Source: Paramuribaculum sp. (GTDB lineage Bacteria > Bacteroidota > Bacteroidia > Bacteroidales > Muribaculaceae). From it: a DNA stretch of 42,403 nt. The first letter of the stretch is position 1, and each line of letters starts with the position of its first letter. The notes under the pieces were generated by a model. It was not told the DNA's origin. It searched no databases and worked only from the letters and a program-made list of their open reading frames with translations. Position numbers and translations under genes: made by a program. Of this stretch, positions 17,288-25,621 are shown in pieces. The DNA is taken from positions 1-42,403 of the forward strand of contig JAFLSD010000014.1 in the NCBI GenBank assembly GCA_022511125.1. Direction: 5' to 3'.

Positions 17288-18829
17288 TTATGTTGTTTTG
17301 ATTTTAAATTTCTTGAGCAATCCCGAAGGAACTACAGTCTTTATCGTTAGATTCTCCCTGTGAGCCGCCCAAAGGATGAAACCTGCGAGCATTATGGTGC
17401 GTAACGTCAGATTCAGGAATTCCGACGGCGTAGTCAGCAACATAGCTATCGCGTAAAGTGCTACTGCAACTAACAGATAGACCAGCAGTCTTCCCGCTTG
17501 ATAGTTAATCGCAAGATAGCGTTGCCCTATAACGTATGAAAGAACCATCATCACACCGTAACAGCATAATGCCGCTATCGCACAACCCATGTAGCCGATA
17601 TGAGGCACTAACACACAGTTCAACGTCACCGTTACGGTCAAGCCTATCAACGAAAACCACGTCCCCCAGATTGTCTTGTCAGTCAGCTTATACCATACTG
17701 ATAGATTGAAAAACACCCCGAAGAAAAACTCTGCCATCAGAATGATCGGCACAACTTTCAAACCGCTGAAATAACGCTCGCCGATAAAATATTTCAATAT
17801 ATCCAGATAAAAAGTCACTCCAAGGAAGATCACCATCGAGAATATCACGAAATAGAGCATCGCTACGCTGAATTGACTGTAACCCTTACCATTGCTCCCA
17901 CTGGTTTCCTCTTTATGCTGCGAAAAGATAAATGGCTCGTAAGCAAACCTGAAAGCCTGGATAAACATCACCATAACGATGGCTATCTTATAGTTCGCGC
18001 CGTAAACACCCACCTGAGCCATAGCGTCCTCCTTGTCTGTCACAAGCCACGGCAGTAAAATCTTGTCGATTGTCTGGTTCATTATTCCCGCAAGACTCAT
18101 GATCAGCAGAGGGAAAGAATAAGCTATCATCTCCCGCCATAGCTTCAGGCTGAACCGCCATCTGAATCCGGTCAGATCCGGCGTGAGCAGAAGCAGTGTG
18201 AAGAGAGTCGATATAAGATTCGCCAGAAAGATATAACCTATCCCGTAATCCGGGTCATAGAACCAATAGATCACGCCCGGAGCTTCTTCCCACAGATAAG
18301 GACAAATCAGGATGAAAAATATATTCAATGTTATATTCACCCCTATAGAAATCAACTTCAGAGCTGCGAAACGCATAGGACGTTTCTGATACCGCAACCG
18401 TGAGAACGGAATGCAACTGAAAGCGTCGATCGCTACAGTCGCGGCCATTATCAACACATAATCATGATGTTCCCCACATTCCATCGCGTCCGAAACCGGA
18501 TCGATAAACAACCATACCAACACCATAAATATCAGCGATGTAACACCCACCGAAGTCATTGTTGTCGAATAAACTTCGTTCGGATCTTTCCACCTCTCGT
18601 GATTGGCGAAACGGAAAAAACCCGTTTCCATACCGTAGGTCAATACTACTAACGCCAACGCTACTATAGCATATACGTATGTGACTACACCGTATTCCGC
18701 TTCGGCGAATTTTATCGTATAAAGCGGAACCAGGAGCCAGTTGAGAAATCTACCGATTATGCTGCTCAACCCGTAGACTGCCGTATCCTTTGCAAGACTT
18801 TTTATCGAAGCCATCTCCGTAAATTTCAA
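17288..18829 (-). CDS. Wzx-like polysaccharide/lipid-linked oligosaccharide flippase
   Basis: The 513-residue protein has 12-14 predicted membrane helices and the N-terminal pattern [25 protein letters not shown], typical of the MOP-superfamily polysaccharide transporters (RfbX/Wzx). These flip undecaprenyl-linked glycan units, or the peptidoglycan precursor in MurJ-like members, across the inner membrane. MASIKSL at 18814 is an alternative start. The start at 18829 overlaps the ruvB stop by four bases. No glycosyltransferases flank it, so it is probably a housekeeping or orphan flippase rather than part of a capsule locus. Confidence 0.85.
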   Translation of the reverse strand: MKFTEMASIKSLAKDTAVYGLSSIIGRFLNWLLVPLYTIKFAEAEYGVVTYVYAIVALALVVLTYGMETGFFRFANHERWKDPNEVYSTTMTSVGVTSLIFMVLVWLFIDPVSDAMECGEHHDYVLIMAATVAIDAFSCIPFSRLRYQKRPMRFAALKLISIGVNITLNIFFILICPYLWEEAPGVIYWFYDPDYGIGYIFLANLISTLFTLLLLTPDLTGFRWRFSLKLWREMIAYSFPLLIMSLAGIMNQTIDKILLPWLVTDKEDAMAQVGVYGANYKIAIVMVMFIQAFRFAYEPFIFSQHKEETSGSNGKGYSQFSVAMLYFVIFSMVIFLGVTFYLDILKYFIGERYFSGLKVVPIILMAEFFFGVFFNLSVWYKLTDKTIWGTWFSLIGLTVTVTLNCVLVPHIGYMGCAIAALCCYGVMMVLSYVIGQRYLAINYQAGRLLVYLLVAVALYAIAMLLTTPSEFLNLTLRTIMLAGFILWAAHRENLTIKTVVPSGLLKKFKIKTT

Positions 18830-19860
18830 GAGAACAACGAAGGAGTAAGTTCCGGAGGAGTCTTACCGAGATGCCTGTAGGCAAGTCCCGTCACTTCTCT
18901 GCCTCGAGGAGTGCGTTTTATGAATCCCTCCTTGATCAGGAACGGCTCGTATACCTCCTCAAGGGTCCCCGGATCTTCACCCAAAGCTGTGGCTATTGTC
19001 CCAAGACCTACAGGACCTCCTCCAAACTTGTCGATGATCGTGTTGAGAATCTTATTGTCTATCTCGTCCAAACCATACTTGTCAATGTTCAGCGCCTCCA
19101 AAGCGAACCGGGCTATCTCAAGATCGATCACACCGCTCCCTTTCACTTGAGCGAAGTCACGCACTCGACGTAAAAGAGCGTTCGCTATTCGCGGGGTACC
19201 GCGGGAACGGAGCGATATTTCCTTAGCCGCGTCCTCTGTGCATTTAACCCCCAAAATACCGGCTGAGCGAAGAATTATGCGCCGCAACACATTATGATCG
19301 TAATATTCCAAATGGCAATTGATGCCGAAACGTGCACGCAGAGGTGATGTCAGCAACCCGCTGCGCGTTGTGGCTCCAACCAATGTGAACGGCGAAAGAG
19401 TGAGCTGTACCGACCTCGCGCCCGGACCCTTGTCGATCATGATGTCTATCTTATAGTCTTCCATTGCAGAGTACAGATACTCTTCCACAACCGGACTCAG
19501 ACGGTGGATCTCGTCGATAAACAACACGTCTCTCTCCTCAAGCGATGTCAGAATACCCGCAAGATCTCCCGGCTTATCCAAAACCGGACCCGAAGTAACT
19601 TTAAAACCCACACCCAACTCATTTGCTATTATAGCCGACAGAGTCGTTTTTCCGAGGCCGGGAGGACCGTGGAGCAGAAGATGATCCAACGCCTCACCGC
19701 GCATACGCGCCGCCGCCACAAACACTTTGAGATTCTCGACCACTTTTTCCTGGCCGCTGAAAGCGTCGAATTCCGACGGACGCAATGCCCGTTCGAAATC
19801 ACGCTCCGAATCTCCGCCTCGGTTTTCGCGAGCTGCTCGTATATCGAAATCTTCTTCCAT
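18826..19860 (-). CDS. ruvB: Holliday junction branch migration helicase RuvB
   Basis: The 344-residue AAA+ ATPase forms hexamers that drive branch migration with RuvA. Walker A is GPPGLGKTT, Walker B is LFIDEIHR, and sensor 1 and the arginine-finger region appear in [19 protein letters not shown] winged-helix DNA-binding domain ends the protein ([17 protein letters not shown]). The frame extends 16 residues upstream to 19908. The start [10 protein letters not shown] at 19860 is preferred because it matches the usual RuvB beginning and leaves a leader after the promoter at 19924-19931. It leads an operon with the flippase and DUF389 genes. Confidence 0.95.
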   Translation of the reverse strand: MEEDFDIRAARENRGGDSERDFERALRPSEFDAFSGQEKVVENLKVFVAAARMRGEALDHLLLHGPPGLGKTTLSAIIANELGVGFKVTSGPVLDKPGDLAGILTSLEERDVLFIDEIHRLSPVVEEYLYSAMEDYKIDIMIDKGPGARSVQLTLSPFTLVGATTRSGLLTSPLRARFGINCHLEYYDHNVLRRIILRSAGILGVKCTEDAAKEISLRSRGTPRIANALLRRVRDFAQVKGSGVIDLEIARFALEALNIDKYGLDEIDNKILNTIIDKFGGGPVGLGTIATALGEDPGTLEEVYEPFLIKEGFIKRTPRGREVTGLAYRHLGKTPPELTPSLFS

Positions 19861-19923
19861 CGCTCTATCTGAATGTCTACAGATTCCATCAACCGACGGA
19901 ATCATCATGTCTAATCACTGTTA

Positions 19924-19931
19924 CAAAATTA
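19924..19931 (-). promoter_or_regulatory. -7 box for the ruvB operon
   Basis: The minus strand reads TAATTTTG. The predicted transcription start near 19917 leaves about 57 bases before the ATG at 19860 but under 10 before that at 19908. Confidence 0.5.
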
Positions 19932-20055
19932 ATCAGAATTTTCCATAAGCCCCATAAATTTCCCTCTTAAAAATTTTCCATCCTATTTAATCTGCTTAAA
20001 ATCTGCGATATAGCACACCTTGTCACACATTATGAGGTGTATTGTAACAACTCCG

Positions 20056-20076
20056 TAACGAATTTAACTTTCGTTA
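20056..20076. repeat. Inverted repeat upstream of the sigma-factor promoter
   Basis: TAACGAA and TTCGTTA form 7-bp arms around a 7-base centre, ending 12 bases before the -33 element of the sigma gene. The symmetry and position suit a dimeric regulator site. No regulator can be named. Confidence 0.4.
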
Positions 20077-20088
20077 ACCGTAAAACTA

Positions 20089-20118
20089 TTGCAGACCCTC
20101 TTTTCCAACTTAACTTTG
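20089..20118 (+). promoter_or_regulatory. Promoter of the sigma-factor gene
   Basis: TTG (20089-20091) and TAACTTTG (20111-20118) are 19 bases apart. The start codon is 42 bases downstream of the -7 box. Confidence 0.6.
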
Positions 20119-20159
20119 CATCGTAATCAAATTGTAACACAAATTTAAAATATCAGATC

Positions 20160-20666
20160 ATGACACCGAACGACAACTTCCAACAGAGATTAACTTCACT
20201 TCAGGCTAACCTGCAGAACTTCGCTCTGATGTTGACCGCTAACCGTAACGACGCACAGGATCTCGTACAGGACACTATGCTCAAGGCTCTCGACAACGCG
20301 GACAAGTACACCGACAACACTAACTTCAAGGGATGGGTGTTCACTATCATGCGTAACATCTTCATCAACAACTACCGCAGAGTTGTCCGTTCGGCTACTG
20401 TCATCGACCAGACCGAGGATCTGTATCACCTCAACATCTCGCAGGACTCCGGCATCGACTCACCCGAAGAAAGCTACTCCGTACAGGAAATAACAGCTGC
20501 CATCGACGCTTTCCCCGAAAAATACCGCCGTCCTTTCCAGATGCACGTCGCAGGATACAAATACGACGAAATAGCCGAAGAAATGGGACTCCCCCTCGGT
20601 ACCATCAAGAGCCGTATATTCTTCGCTCGCCAGGAACTCCAAACCCGATTCGCCGACTACAGATAA
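20160..20666 (+). CDS. ECF-type RNA polymerase sigma factor
   Basis: The 168-residue protein has sigma region 2 (about 25-85: DAQDLVQDTMLKAL, then FKGWVFTIMRNIFINNYRR) and region 4 (about 110-163: YDEIAEEMGLPLGTIKSRIFFARQEL). Regions 1 and 3 are absent, as in the extracytoplasmic-function class. No anti-sigma factor or FecR gene adjoins it; it is flanked by divergent ruvB and convergent repeat-protein genes. Codon choice is strikingly biased to C-ending codons (AAC, GAC, TTC, ATC, CTC), stronger than in neighbouring genes, which suggests high expression. Its regulon is unknown. Confidence 0.9.
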   Translation: MTPNDNFQQRLTSLQANLQNFALMLTANRNDAQDLVQDTMLKALDNADKYTDNTNFKGWVFTIMRNIFINNYRRVVRSATVIDQTEDLYHLNISQDSGIDSPEESYSVQEITAAIDAFPEKYRRPFQMHVAGYKYDEIAEEMGLPLGTIKSRIFFARQELQTRFADYR

Positions 20667-20728
20667 TACACAGCCAAATTGCGTTCGGTCTGATTAAAAA
20701 ATAACATAATTATAACGCTATAGAACTG

Positions 20729-20761
20729 AAAATCCCGCCGCTGAATTGCGACGGGATTTTA
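20729..20761. terminator. Bidirectional hairpin terminator
   Basis: AAAATCCCG pairs with CGGGATTTT, with an additional CG/CG step inside. It serves the sigma gene and, from the other side, the end of the kinase/repeat-protein operon. Confidence 0.75.
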
Positions 20762-20793
20762 GTTGATATTGACATTAAATCCTGTAATCTTTA

Positions 20794-22524
20794 TCAGTAC
20801 AATCGTACGTTGCCCTGATACTGCAGCTTACCGTCCCAATAAAGTTCTATCTTATAAGTCCCTGCATTATAAAGCGATTTTGTATTACTGCCCCAACCGA
20901 ATATAAATACCTTGTGATTGTTCCCGGTCTCGAAAGTCCTATCGCCTTTCCATGTATAACCGGAAGGAGATGATGAATTCGTCTCCAATATACCGGAAGG
21001 ACTATAGACTTTTACATAAACCGTTTTCGTCTCTCGGCTTGTGCCTCCGTCATACTCCGCTTGAATATCGAGATATCTCATTTGATTAGCATATAAAGTC
21101 GAACCATAGCCGTTGATCACATTATTATCGATGTCGGAATTACGGAAATTCAGCCCTTTGACTGATATACCGCTGCTGGCGATTCTCAAATTCGTTTGAT
21201 ACTGCAGCTTACCGTCCCAGTAAAGTTCTATCCTGTATTGACCCGGAGGATACGACGAGCTTGTGTTATTGCCGTAGCCACCTAAAAACATCGTATTGTT
21301 CGAACCGCTTGAAAACGTTCGATCAGAAAAAACCGAAGTATAACCCGAGGGCGAAGACGAACCTGTCATCATAGTTCCGTCAGGCTTGATTATCTTCAAA
21401 TAAACGCTTTTTGTTTGACTGCTTGATGTCCCGTCATACTCCAACTGGAAATCCAGATATCTCATCTGATCTGAGTATAAAGTCGAACCATAGCCGTTGA
21501 TCACATTATTGTCCTTGTCCGAATTGCGGAAATTGATCTTTTTTATTGCTATATCGCTGCTATTGATTCGCACGCTGCTCTGATATTGAAGTTTGCCGTC
21601 CCAGTAAAACTCCAACTTCCACAATCCCGGAGAATATGCCGAGGTGGTACTGTTACCCCAACCACCTAAGTACATCTTATTGTTCGTACCCGTTTCAAAA
21701 GTACGTTCATAACTCGTCGTATAACCCGACGGGGAAGACGTGCCCGTCATAAGACTTCCGTCCGGCTTGAATATTTTCACATAAATCGTTTTTGTTTCGC
21801 GTGTCGGACCCCCGTCATACTCTAATTGATAACCTAAATATCTCATATTGTTCGAATACAAAGTCGAACCATAATCGTTGATCGAATTATTATCCCCATC
21901 GGTATTACGGAAATTAACCCCTTTCACAGTGATCCCGCTGTTATAAATCCTCACGCTGCTCTGATATTGCAACTTGCCGTCCCAATATAGCTCCACTCTG
22001 TAAGTCCCGGGAGAATAAGTCGACTCCGTCTCGTTACCCCAGCCGGAAATAAAAATCTTATTGTTCGTCCCCGGAAGGAAAGTTATATCGGTTTTAGTTG
22101 TATATCCAGAAGGGGAAGTTGCACCCGTTTTAAGACTTCCGTCAGGATTGAGCACCTTGATATAGATCGTCTTGGTCTCCGATGACGAACCTCCGTCATA
22201 CTCTGCCTGAAAACAAAGATATCTCATATCGTTTGAATATAGCTTTTCGCCGTACCCATTGATTATATTCGTGTTTTTGTCCGTATTGCTGAAGCTCAGA
22301 CCTCTTATGCTGAAACTCCGTTGTGGACTTACCGTCTGTCGCTGAGAGGAACCTGACGATGTTTCTCTTCTCGGCTTACTCGGCTTATTCGGTCTGTTGC
22401 TTTGGCTGTTGGTGGGTGTACTTGGAGGGCGAGTCACGGTTCCTTGTCCCCACCCGTACGAACTGACTCCTATCGCCAATATTAAGACAAATACAGTTTT
22501 GAATATAAAACCTTTCGATACCAT
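20794..22524 (-). CDS. Secreted protein with four ~124-residue repeats
   Basis: The 576-residue protein has a signal peptide (about 1-27), a Pro/Ser/Arg-rich linker with SNRPNKPSKPRRE (about 41-54), and four tandem units (about 73-196, 199-321, 324-449, 452-576). Each unit has G-x-N/S-F-x-N-xD, then LYSxxMRYL, EYDGG, ETKT-Y-K, PSGYT and ends ELYWDGKLQYQ. The alternation of short strands suggests Ig-like or beta-sandwich modules. No family is recognised. The start at 22524 fits a clean signal peptide matching the paralogue's. An upstream ATG at 22578 overlaps the previous stop (ATGA) but adds a very basic leader. Third gene of the kinase operon. Confidence 0.75.
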   Translation of the reverse strand: MVSKGFIFKTVFVLILAIGVSSYGWGQGTVTRPPSTPTNSQSNRPNKPSKPRRETSSGSSQRQTVSPQRSFSIRGLSFSNTDKNTNIINGYGEKLYSNDMRYLCFQAEYDGGSSSETKTIYIKVLNPDGSLKTGATSPSGYTTKTDITFLPGTNNKIFISGWGNETESTYSPGTYRVELYWDGKLQYQSSVRIYNSGITVKGVNFRNTDGDNNSINDYGSTLYSNNMRYLGYQLEYDGGPTRETKTIYVKIFKPDGSLMTGTSSPSGYTTSYERTFETGTNNKMYLGGWGNSTTSAYSPGLWKLEFYWDGKLQYQSSVRINSSDIAIKKINFRNSDKDNNVINGYGSTLYSDQMRYLDFQLEYDGTSSSQTKSVYLKIIKPDGTMMTGSSSPSGYTSVFSDRTFSSGSNNTMFLGGYGNNTSSSYPPGQYRIELYWDGKLQYQTNLRIASSGISVKGLNFRNSDIDNNVINGYGSTLYANQMRYLDIQAEYDGGTSRETKTVYVKVYSPSGILETNSSSPSGYTWKGDRTFETGNNHKVFIFGWGSNTKSLYNAGTYKIELYWDGKLQYQGNVRLY

Positions 22525-22574
22525 AACTCCGATCCTTTTCCTTTTAATCCTCTTTCGCTCTGATATAATGAAAT

Positions 22575-23522
22575 TCAATCATATATTCTGACACTCGTTT
22601 GATACTGAAGCTTGCCGTCCCAGTAGAATTCCAAACGATGCACTCCGGGGACATAGGTAGATCTTGTTTCATTGCCGTATGTCCCTAACCATAATTCGTT
22701 ATTCGACCCCGGCTCGAATGTTGCCTCATAGTTCATTGTATAGCCTGACGGCGATGTTGACGCGGTTCTCATGCTTCCGTCCGGGCTGAATATTTTCACA
22801 TAAACTGTTTTTGTTTCACGTGTCGGAGGGCCGTCATATTTCAGATTAAATCCTAAATATCTCATGTTGCCCGTATGTAAGGTGGAGCCGAAAGAATTAA
22901 TCTGATTCCCATTCTTGTAAAAATTTCCGAAACTTACACTCTTGATTTCAGCGTCTCTGTTGTAAATCCTCACACTGCTCTGATATTGAAGTTTCCCGTC
23001 CCAATATAGCTCCACTCTGTAAATTCCGGGAGAGTATATCGATTCCGACTCGGTTCCCCATCCTGAAATAAATATTTTGTTGTTTGTCCCTGGTGTGAAA
23101 GTTATATCGTTTTTGGCTGTATAACCCGCGGGGGAATTAGATCCGCTTTTCAAGCTGCCGTCGGGGTTGAGAACCTTGACATACACGGTTTTTGTTTCCG
23201 GTGACGAGCCGCCGTCATATTCGGCCTGAAAACATAAAAACCTTATGTCTTTTGAATACAACTTCTCGCCGTAAGAGTTGATTATATTCGTGTTTTTGTC
23301 CGTATTACCGAAGCTCAGACCTTTTATTCTGAAATTCCATTGAGGGGTTACCGTCTGTCGCTGAGAGGAACTTGACGATGTTTCTCTTCGCGGTTTACTC
23401 GGCTTGTTCGGTCTGTTGCTCTGAGTGTTCGCTGGAGTGTCGGGACGCGTCACCGTACCTTGCCCGTAAACGTTCAGTCCCAACGACAATATAAAACACA
23501 ATATCAGAACCGTTTTCTTCAT
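22575..23522 (-). CDS. Secreted protein with two ~124-residue repeats (paralogue)
   Basis: The 315-residue protein has a signal peptide (1-20, NVYG-Q), the same Pro/Ser/Arg linker as its downstream neighbour (SNRPNKPSKPRRETSS) and two repeat units at 66-188 and 192-315. The first unit is closest to the first unit of the longer paralogue (shared NTDKNTNIIN, YSPG and LYWDGKLQYQSSVRIYN), so the pair arose by gene duplication plus internal repeat gain or loss. It lies 12 bases after the kinase gene. Function unknown; export and association with a membrane kinase suggest a surface or periplasmic ligand or structural role (inference). Confidence 0.75.
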   Translation of the reverse strand: MKKTVLILCFILSLGLNVYGQGTVTRPDTPANTQSNRPNKPSKPRRETSSSSSQRQTVTPQWNFRIKGLSFGNTDKNTNIINSYGEKLYSKDIRFLCFQAEYDGGSSPETKTVYVKVLNPDGSLKSGSNSPAGYTAKNDITFTPGTNNKIFISGWGTESESIYSPGIYRVELYWDGKLQYQSSVRIYNRDAEIKSVSFGNFYKNGNQINSFGSTLHTGNMRYLGFNLKYDGPPTRETKTVYVKIFSPDGSMRTASTSPSGYTMNYEATFEPGSNNELWLGTYGNETRSTYVPGVHRLEFYWDGKLQYQTSVRIYD

Positions 23523-23534
23523 ACCACCTAAATC

Positions 23535-25043
23535 TTACAATTTATTGCCGTTCTTGTCATACCAGTTACCTTTGTCTGGCTGACCATTTTTGAAGCTACC
23601 TTCGAAATACTCGCCTGTCGAACCTATCGTATAACGGCCGCTTTCATACTTGTTGTCCTTGAAAGTTCCTTCGAATTTATCGCCGTTATTATTCTGATAG
23701 ACTGTCTTACCCTGCATTTTACCCCATTCGAAATCACCATCGTACACATTTCCCGCGTACTCGCCGTCTATTATTGTTGCAACGCCTCTACCATGAGGTA
23801 TTGTATTTATGCTGTCTTTGACAATGACTGTCCCAACCTCACCTGTATATTTTGACAATCCTAACGGAGAATCCCAATCCATATCCGACACTTCCATCAC
23901 TGTAGTCGTTTCCTCAGCTTCCTCCTCGGCCTTGCCGTCTGCTAAAAACCATACACCTAAACCGACGATTACTAAAACAGCCGCCAATACTGCGAGTTTC
24001 CACCCGTTTGAACCCTTACCGGAATCACCGCCGCCATTGCCACCTATCACTTTTGTTTCGTCATTATCTTCATGTGAGGGAGTCTCTTCTTTTTTTATAC
24101 TTCCCGGCGTTCCTTCGTCATGAGAGTGACCGTGATCATTCGTTTCATAATCAGATCGGTACAGAGAAGTAACATCTTTCTCCCTGTCGAATTTCGACGG
24201 CCTCGTCGCACGCTTTATCGCCTCGCGAGTCTGAGACGAAACTAATTCTTCCACATCTTTGGCCAATTCTCCGTCTCTCAGTTCCGATGCCTTTTTGGGA
24301 GTCTTCCCCGTCAGACAATAGTACATTGTCGCTCCGATAGCATAAACGTCTGCTTCTGGCGAAAAAGTCGTGATGCCCAAATATTGTTCCGTCGGAGAGT
24401 AACCGTCAGAACAACCCAATATATTGATCGTAGAAGTCGGGGTTCCGTCGTTGTTGTAATGTTTCGACAAGCCGAAATCTATCAGCACCGGTCTCACATT
24501 GCCGTCATCGTCCTTCGTCACCATTACGTTGTCGGGCTTAATATCCAAATGGGTCATCTTGTTGCGGTGGAGTGTACCAACTGCATCAATTACAGGAATC
24601 ATCAATTCCTTCATCTCCTTCTCACTGAGCTTGCCGCGTTTCCCCGTATATTCCCTCAGCGAAACCCCTTCCAGATATTCCATTACGTAATACGCTGTAT
24701 TGTTGGCCTCGAATATCTCGTTCACCTTAACGATACTCGGATGACCACTACCGGCGGCTTGAAGCCTGCGAGCCTCGGAAATAAAATCTTTCCGCGAATT
24801 TTCCACCCTATCCTTCGCTGGAGTCGAATAGACCACTTTGCTTGTTCCGGCTTCGCGCTCACAATCGCTCGCGATGAAATGCTCCTTAATGGCAAATTTT
24901 ACCTTCAGTGATACATTGCCGACTTTTACCGTTGTTGAAGCTAAATAAGTTATGCCGAAACCTCCCTGACCTAAAACTTTCTCTATCACATAACGATAGC
25001 GACCGCTGTCAAGCGTCTGACCCGATTCAAGACCCTTACCCAT
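23535..25043 (-). CDS. Transmembrane Ser/Thr protein kinase with C-terminal MORN repeats
   Basis: In the 502-residue version the kinase domain covers about 14-285: glycine loop GQGGFG (25-30), Lys53 in AIK, THLDIKPDN (164-172) as catalytic loop, DFG at 189-191, and PTEQY (217-221) closing the activation segment. The loop reads HLD rather than HRD, so it is a non-RD kinase. An acidic linker, a single membrane helix (349-368) and then MORN-type repeats (about 424-500: YDGDFEWGKMQG, FEGTFKD, FEGSFKNGQP) follow. The repeats should face the periplasm. The frame runs to 25088, but a -7 box at 25076-25083 lies inside that extension, which favours 25043. First gene of an operon with two secreted repeat proteins. 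Confidence 0.88.
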   Translation of the reverse strand: MGKGLESGQTLDSGRYRYVIEKVLGQGGFGITYLASTTVKVGNVSLKVKFAIKEHFIASDCEREAGTSKVVYSTPAKDRVENSRKDFISEARRLQAAGSGHPSIVKVNEIFEANNTAYYVMEYLEGVSLREYTGKRGKLSEKEMKELMIPVIDAVGTLHRNKMTHLDIKPDNVMVTKDDDGNVRPVLIDFGLSKHYNNDGTPTSTINILGCSDGYSPTEQYLGITTFSPEADVYAIGATMYYCLTGKTPKKASELRDGELAKDVEELVSSQTREAIKRATRPSKFDREKDVTSLYRSDYETNDHGHSHDEGTPGSIKKEETPSHEDNDETKVIGGNGGGDSGKGSNGWKLAVLAAVLVIVGLGVWFLADGKAEEEAEETTTVMEVSDMDWDSPLGLSKYTGEVGTVIVKDSINTIPHGRGVATIIDGEYAGNVYDGDFEWGKMQGKTVYQNNNGDKFEGTFKDNKYESGRYTIGSTGEYFEGSFKNGQPDKGNWYDKNGNKL

Positions 25044-25075
25044 TGCTTTTAGATTTTTTATTTCTTTAAACTCCA

Positions 25076-25083
25076 CAAAATTA
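25076..25083 (-). promoter_or_regulatory. Proximal -7 box of the kinase operon
   Basis: TAATTTTG on the minus strand would start transcription near 25069. That is downstream of the first possible ATG (25088) and 26 bases before the preferred start at 25043. Confidence 0.5.
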
Positions 25084-25196
25084 AGCATTTTTTTTCATAA
25101 TTAGTCATTTCCCCTTTTCTATGAAATGATATTTTACAATATCGTCAACTATCGGCTTCTATGCTTGAATGTTCCTTATTGCATTTTCATTCACTG

Positions 25197-25262
25197 CAAA
25201 ATTAATACACGATTCAACCTATTATCTGCGAATTTGGCCTATACGCTAAAAGTTGCCCACCC
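25197..25262 (-). promoter_or_regulatory. Distal kinase-operon promoter with conserved bipartite upstream element (copy 2)
   Basis: On the minus strand: GGGTGGGCAA (25262-25253), 8 bases, the 21-base block from GTATAGGCC to CGCAGAT (25244-25224), 19 bases, then TAATTTTG (25204-25197). Both blocks and all spacings equal those at 9381-9446. The rest of the 360-base gap 25089-25448 holds the proximal -7 box's flank, the tRNA-Ser promoter and AT-rich sequence without other visible signals. Confidence 0.7.
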
Positions 25263-25403
25263 CTAACCTCTGCTTGTCAATAGTTTAGCTATTTTACTAA
25301 CCTCCGTTTTTAATTATTTTTAACTTTCACATCCATGTTTGTCACTTCTGTAACGATGCAATCCCATAAATTTCTCGACCTCCATCTCGGTAAAAATTCA
25401 ATA

Positions 25404-25435
25404 TTTGCACATCACGGAATTATTTCATAACTTTG
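25404..25435 (+). promoter_or_regulatory. Promoter of tRNA-Ser
   Basis: TTTG (25404-25407) and TAACTTTG (25428-25435) are separated by 20 bases, 13 bases before the tRNA. Confidence 0.6.
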
Positions 25436-25448
25436 TCGCCGAAATCGA

Positions 25449-25533
25449 GGAGAGATGGCAGAGTGGTCGATTGCGGCGGTCTTGAAAACCGTTGAAGGTA
25501 ACACTTCCGGGGGTTCGAATCCCTCTCTCTCCG
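25449..25533 (+). tRNA. tRNA-Ser(UGA)
   Basis: An 85-base class II tRNA. The acceptor stem is GGAGAGA/TCTCTCC with discriminator G, the anticodon loop CTTGAAA (anticodon TGA), there is a variable arm GAAG...CTTC, and the T loop is TTCGAAT. CCA is not encoded. Confidence 0.95.
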
Positions 25534-25567
25534 CAAAATAAATGATTCTCATTTTCCGCAGAACCAC

Positions 25568-25604
25568 ACCCAATTTTACACCGACTTTGGCCGTAAGATT
25601 GGGT
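25568..25604 (+). terminator. Hairpin after tRNA-Ser, probable terminator
   Basis: A 12-bp stem (25568-25579 with 25593-25604, one G-U pair) with a 13-base loop is followed by TTATTGTC, a weak T tract. The Wzi gene begins 18 bases later, so some read-through into the polysaccharide genes is possible. Confidence 0.6.
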
Positions 25605-25621
25605 TTATTGTCTTAAACCAA

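Noticed and set aside
19988-20007. Two AATCTGC copies upstream of ruvB that share a few bases with the conserved promoter element
   Set aside because: Only seven bases match, the GGGTGGGCAA block is absent, and the distance to the ruvB -7 box is far beyond 19 bases.
20794-23522. Regularly repeated DNA that could suggest a repeat array or CRISPR
   Set aside because: The period is about 370 bases, in frame, and encodes protein repeats. There are no short direct repeats with unique spacers.
24384-24911. A 175-codon frame antisense to the kinase catalytic domain
   Set aside because: The kinase motifs explain the sequence on the other strand. The antisense translation is unrecognisable.
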